This document shows positions 22,408-23,256 of a stretch of DNA of 23,256 bases, piece by piece. The first letter of the stretch is position 1. Each line of letters opens with the position of its first letter. The stretch lies in assembly GCA_045640985.1 (NCBI GenBank), contig JAZUFZ010000012.1, positions 1 to 23,256 on the forward strand. The letters run 5' to 3'. The notes beneath the pieces are model-generated. The model had not been told where the DNA came from. It saw only the letters and a list, made by a program, of their open reading frames with translations, and ran no database searches. Source of the stretch: Colimorpha sp045640985. Lineage in GTDB: Bacteria > Bacteroidota > Bacteroidia > Bacteroidales > P3. Made by a program: the position numbers and the translations under genes.

Positions 22408-23256
22408 TCAATGATGATTATAACAATGTGGATCAAGGGGTGATTGTTGGTGCGTCACTAACATAACCTTGTCTGTTGTTGTTACTTTATCTCGGACTGT
22501 CCCTCGATCAGAATTATTAACGCTTAAATCAATATATTCTACTCCAAGACTACCTTCCCAGGCACAATTATTTATATATATTCCTGACAGATAGAACATA
22601 TCAAAAACGGGATTATTGTTTGCATCTATGTAGATACCTGAACTCTGGTATCCTCCCAGACCGTCTCCACACACACAATGGTAGGGTCCGTTATCCAAAT
22701 AATGGTATATGTTTATGCTTGTAGGAGACAGATAATTCCATACGGATCCCAACATATATAATGTCGGTTCAGAGGGTTGCGGCAGCCTCATTCTGAAAGA
22801 AAACATTATATTCTTATACACAGAGTCGTACGACAGACTGTATAAAGGTGGATTTATTACGGTGCCCAATTGGAATGACGATACCCGATTTACCTGACCA
22901 CTATATTCCAGAACGTCCATTTTTATATAATATTTCGGATTTTTGAAATATGGGTAAGCCACAGCCAAAGTATCCCCATTCATTCGGGTAATCAGCAAAT
23001 GATCCAAGATAGTTCCGTTAACTGGAATCGTAGCATAATTATTAGGTATTACCGTCAATAAAAAACTCGTCCCCTTTCTCCATACTTTAAGGAAGTATTG
23101 GTCGGTTTCCCTGTGCAGACCGACGGACACCACTAAACTTTCTGTGGTGGTGATGTCCTTGTAATCATATTCCCATCCTTTGTTATAGTCAAATTCGACG
23201 GTCCAAAGACTCCCGTCGAAATAAGCATCGCCAACCGTTGTTCCGACTGGAACATT
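22408..23256 (-). CDS. Hypothetical protein, 5' end beyond the window (partial)
   Basis: The frame is open from base 23256 to the stop at 22408-22410, with no stop codon in the roughly 40 codons before a GTG at 23133, so the start most likely lies outside the window. About 282 residues are visible. The sequence is rich in Tyr, Asn and Ser with short hydrophobic strands, like beta-rich surface proteins of Bacteroidota; examples are IMFSFRMRLPQPSEP and CGDGLGGYQSSGIYIDA. No known domain is clear, and the C-terminus (HCYNHH) is not a T9SS tail. The preceding neighbour in transcription order is unknown; the gene after it, 49 bases on, encodes a T9SS cargo. The GTG at 23133 is not a convincing start. 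Confidence 0.75.
   Translation of the reverse strand, partial: NVPVGTTVGDAYFDGSLWTVEFDYNKGWEYDYKDITTTESLVVSVGLHRETDQYFLKVWRKGTSFLLTVIPNNYATIPVNGTILDHLLITRMNGDTLAVAYPYFKNPKYYIKMDVLEYSGQVNRVSSFQLGTVINPPLYSLSYDSVYKNIMFSFRMRLPQPSEPTLYMLGSVWNYLSPTSINIYHYLDNGPYHCVCGDGLGGYQSSGIYIDANNNPVFDMFYLSGIYINNCAWEGSLGVEYIDLSVNNSDRGTVRDKVTTTDKVMLVTHQQSPLDPHCYNHH

Overview
The window looks like chromosomal DNA of a member of the Bacteroidota, most likely order Bacteroidales. The supporting signs are promoters of the TTTG-N19/20-TAnnTTTG type, a GldH gliding/secretion lipoprotein, two proteins with C-terminal type IX secretion (T9SS) sorting domains, a DUF4292-type lipoprotein beside a TPR lipoprotein, a SAM-methyltransferase with a THUMP-like tail, and many lipoprotein signal peptides. 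Genes are tightly packed, with many ATGA start/stop overlaps. I see no phage, transposase, CRISPR array or plasmid gene.

Layout. Bases 1-235 hold the right part of a short palindromic repeat and a probable promoter. Bases 236-3277 (+) are a four-gene, translationally coupled operon: a two-helix membrane protein, a secreted alpha/beta hydrolase, a YraN-family nuclease-like protein and IspE. Bases 3267-8760 (-) are a six-gene operon transcribed from the TPR lipoprotein through a DUF4292-like lipoprotein, a secreted protein, TadA and a sugar nucleotidyltransferase to a methyltransferase. The two operons converge and overlap by 11 bases. Bases 8761-9316 are a divergent intergenic region with a complete second copy of the palindromic repeat and a textbook Bacteroidales promoter. 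Bases 9317-12471 (+) hold a large T9SS-exported protein with codon usage suggesting high expression, then a small lipoprotein, each followed by an intrinsic terminator. Bases 12638-13559 (+) hold a promoter, tRNA-His(GUG), its terminator and a SpoU-type RNA methyltransferase whose start codon sits four bases after the terminator.

Bases 13561-21046 (-) are a second six-gene operon: holB, ricT (PSP1), gldH, penicillin-binding protein 1A, rlmN and a DprA-like protein with a Myb/SANT-like helix-turn-helix tail. It mixes replication, RNA maturation, motility/secretion and cell-wall synthesis. Bases 21255-23256 (-) hold two secreted-type proteins; the first is a T9SS cargo and the second runs off the window edge.

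How the genes fit together. The window is mostly housekeeping (isoprenoid synthesis, tRNA and rRNA modification, replication clamp loading, peptidoglycan synthesis) interleaved with envelope and secretion functions. GldH and the two T9SS cargo proteins form a plausible functional set. No unmistakable new defence or mobile system is visible. The features least explained by known biology are the two-copy 119-bp palindromic element, the terminator that overlaps the translation start of the tRNA-linked methyltransferase, the DprA-like/HTH fusion, and the charged tail of the RicT homologue.
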